Assembly (NCBI RefSeq): GCF_023101765.2
Contig: NC_064228.1
Span: 8,233,501 to 8,297,500 of the forward strand
DNA: 64,000 nt
Reading direction: 5' to 3'
DNA from: Spodoptera frugiperda
Taxonomy: Eukaryota; Arthropoda; Insecta; Lepidoptera; Noctuidae
The notes under the pieces were generated by a model. The model ran no database searches. It was not told the origin of the DNA and was given only the letters and a program-made list of their open reading frames with translations. Below are positions 62,769-64,000 of this stretch, one piece after another (position 1 is the first letter of the stretch; each line of letters begins with the position of its first letter). The position numbers were made by a program, and so were the translations under genes.

Positions 62769-63371
62769 GTTTATGAAAGTCTACGTTCAATCGAGTCCAA
62801 TCAAATATATGATTTCTTTTTCAGCTTTAAGTGCTAAGTACTTCGTAAAATTCATATTCGATTCCTAGTAATGGCATTCTGTTAGATTGGCTATTGCTAT
62901 TGGCGATGGTGGGCTATTGTAAAAGGCGATAGTTTATGGAGTGTGTAGCTATAGTGCGCCATGCACGTGCTATCGATCCTCAGAGGTGGCGATGTGGTAC
63001 TGTTGCTAGAAAAAGTTTATGCAAAAAAATATTTAGTATTGTAAAAGTTATGATAACGAAGTGTCAAGTTATTTTGTTAGGTCAGAAAAGTGTTGTTGTG
63101 AGTTTTTAGTACATTTGAAAACTTTTGAAACGTGTTTTATGTTTGGTAGGTATATCCAGGATTTGTTTGTTGTCAATATTTTTCATTAGAGAAAGATTAT
63201 TAAAAAAGCGCGTGCACATGTAACTACTGCATATGGACATAAATATTTGTCAAAGTAGAGAGAATGTCTAGTGTATGAATTAGTAATGAGAAACCATTTT
63301 GGGGAATCAATGCTGCTAAAGCAAATGAGACATAAAAAAATGTCTTAATAGTCGTTTTGTTTGTTTTTCTT

Positions 63372-63413
63372 GCCGGCCCATTCATGCCGAAGCATGGCTC
63401 TTTCACATTTGAA
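63372..63413 (-). repeat. RET-4 head fragment
   Basis: ccggcccattcatgccgaag and gcatggctctttcacattt only. Confidence 0.6.
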
Positions 63414-64000
63414 AAGTAGTAGAACTTGAAAAGTGGTTGGATGCCAAAAATATAGAGCTTGGTTGCATATTACAGAAGGGTACTAGCTGTACTTAACTAT
63501 AGACAACGGACTGATAACCTTAATCTCTCCTCAATAACTTTACATCTCATTAGTTATCAATTAATTTTTATAATAATACCAACGCATGACGTCATACAGT
63601 TTAGTGAACTCTAAAAAGTAAAAACTTTGACCACTTATTGTTGACTAACACTATATTAACTAAACGACAAGCCCATCAATCAACATTTTCTTATTTAATA
63701 TAATTTGCTTGGAAAAATAAAAAATGATTCAGTTTTCTTTGCTGGCTGTACGAGTGACGCGTCACTATCAAGTTCAGTGACTCACCAGTCGACAGTCGAG
63801 AGTGGAGCTTACTCAGTGCCGGCTGAGGATACTTGGAAATGTGCTTGATAACATGAATTTCAGTTTTTGTGAAAGCGAGGTAATTTTGGGGAGCAATGAA
63901 TGATGTATTTTGGATTTTGTACGAGTACATATGTTTTTGGGTAATTGTGTAGTGGAGTATCTATGTATGTATGTAAATTACTTTATTTATTGAAATGGTT

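Larger units (their letters stand above)
59861..64000. other. Left-over intergenic region, no gene seen
   Basis: Repeats listed separately. A GC-richer stretch at 60130-60260 holds a short open frame without features. The remainder (60.9-61.6 and 62.8-64.0 kb) is AT-rich with nothing I can name. A RET-4 head fragment is at 63372-63413. Confidence 0.6.

Noticed and set aside
1..64000. CRISPR array, operon or phage-type system
   Set aside because: No regularly spaced short direct repeats and no compact gene clusters; introns and repeat types show a eukaryotic genome.

Overview
The window is a stretch of insect nuclear DNA, almost certainly from a moth (Lepidoptera; probably noctuoid, an inference from the repeat types). 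It is AT-rich, intron-rich and crowded with short retroposons, LINE tails and MITEs. It holds one host gene and one nearly full-length LINE. No prokaryotic-style operon, CRISPR array or defence island is present.

The host gene lies on the minus strand. It is the moth orthologue of Drosophila stum (stumble), a membrane protein of the SPEC3/Stum family needed for mechanical sensing in leg proprioceptor neurons. I assembled eleven coding exons from 48747 down to the stop at 3085, each join using a GT donor and an AG acceptor. All phases agree and give an uninterrupted 1495-residue protein: an acidic N-terminal exon (48113-48747), a short linker exon (22436-22566), a 2425-nt exon coding a long Ser/Pro/Lys-rich and helical region (19718-22142), three exons rich in Cys pairs (7704-10127), a basic linker (6282-6449), and four small exons carrying the conserved membrane module and the charged tail (3085-4682). 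The first coding exon is preceded by an acceptor, so at least one non-coding 5' exon lies further upstream and was not located.

The rest is repeats. I recognise these families by internal comparison: SINE-1 (tRNA-like head, GT-repeat tail), SINE-2 (second tRNA-like head), RET-3 (retroposon flanked by target-site duplications), RET-4 (poly-A retroposon of about 250 bp), RET-5 (about 145 bp, sharing its tail with an R1-like LINE), RET-6 (tail shared with the LINE at 56-60 kb), REP-7 and REP-8 (unclassified), several hairpin MITEs and Helitron-like pieces. Most lie inside stum introns, above all the 25.5-kb first coding intron and the 9.6-kb intron after the large exon.

Upstream of stum, at about 55.6-59.9 kb, lies a minus-strand non-LTR retrotransposon of the CR1/L2 group. 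It has an ORF1 with an esterase-like domain and an ORF2 with endonuclease and reverse transcriptase, broken by one frameshift. The flanks at 1-3084 and 60-64 kb show no gene. The observations most worth checking are the fixed 5' boundary of RET-5, the intact target-site duplications of RET-3 and SINE-1, the SINE beside a stum splice donor, and exon phases in stum that would allow clean exon skipping.
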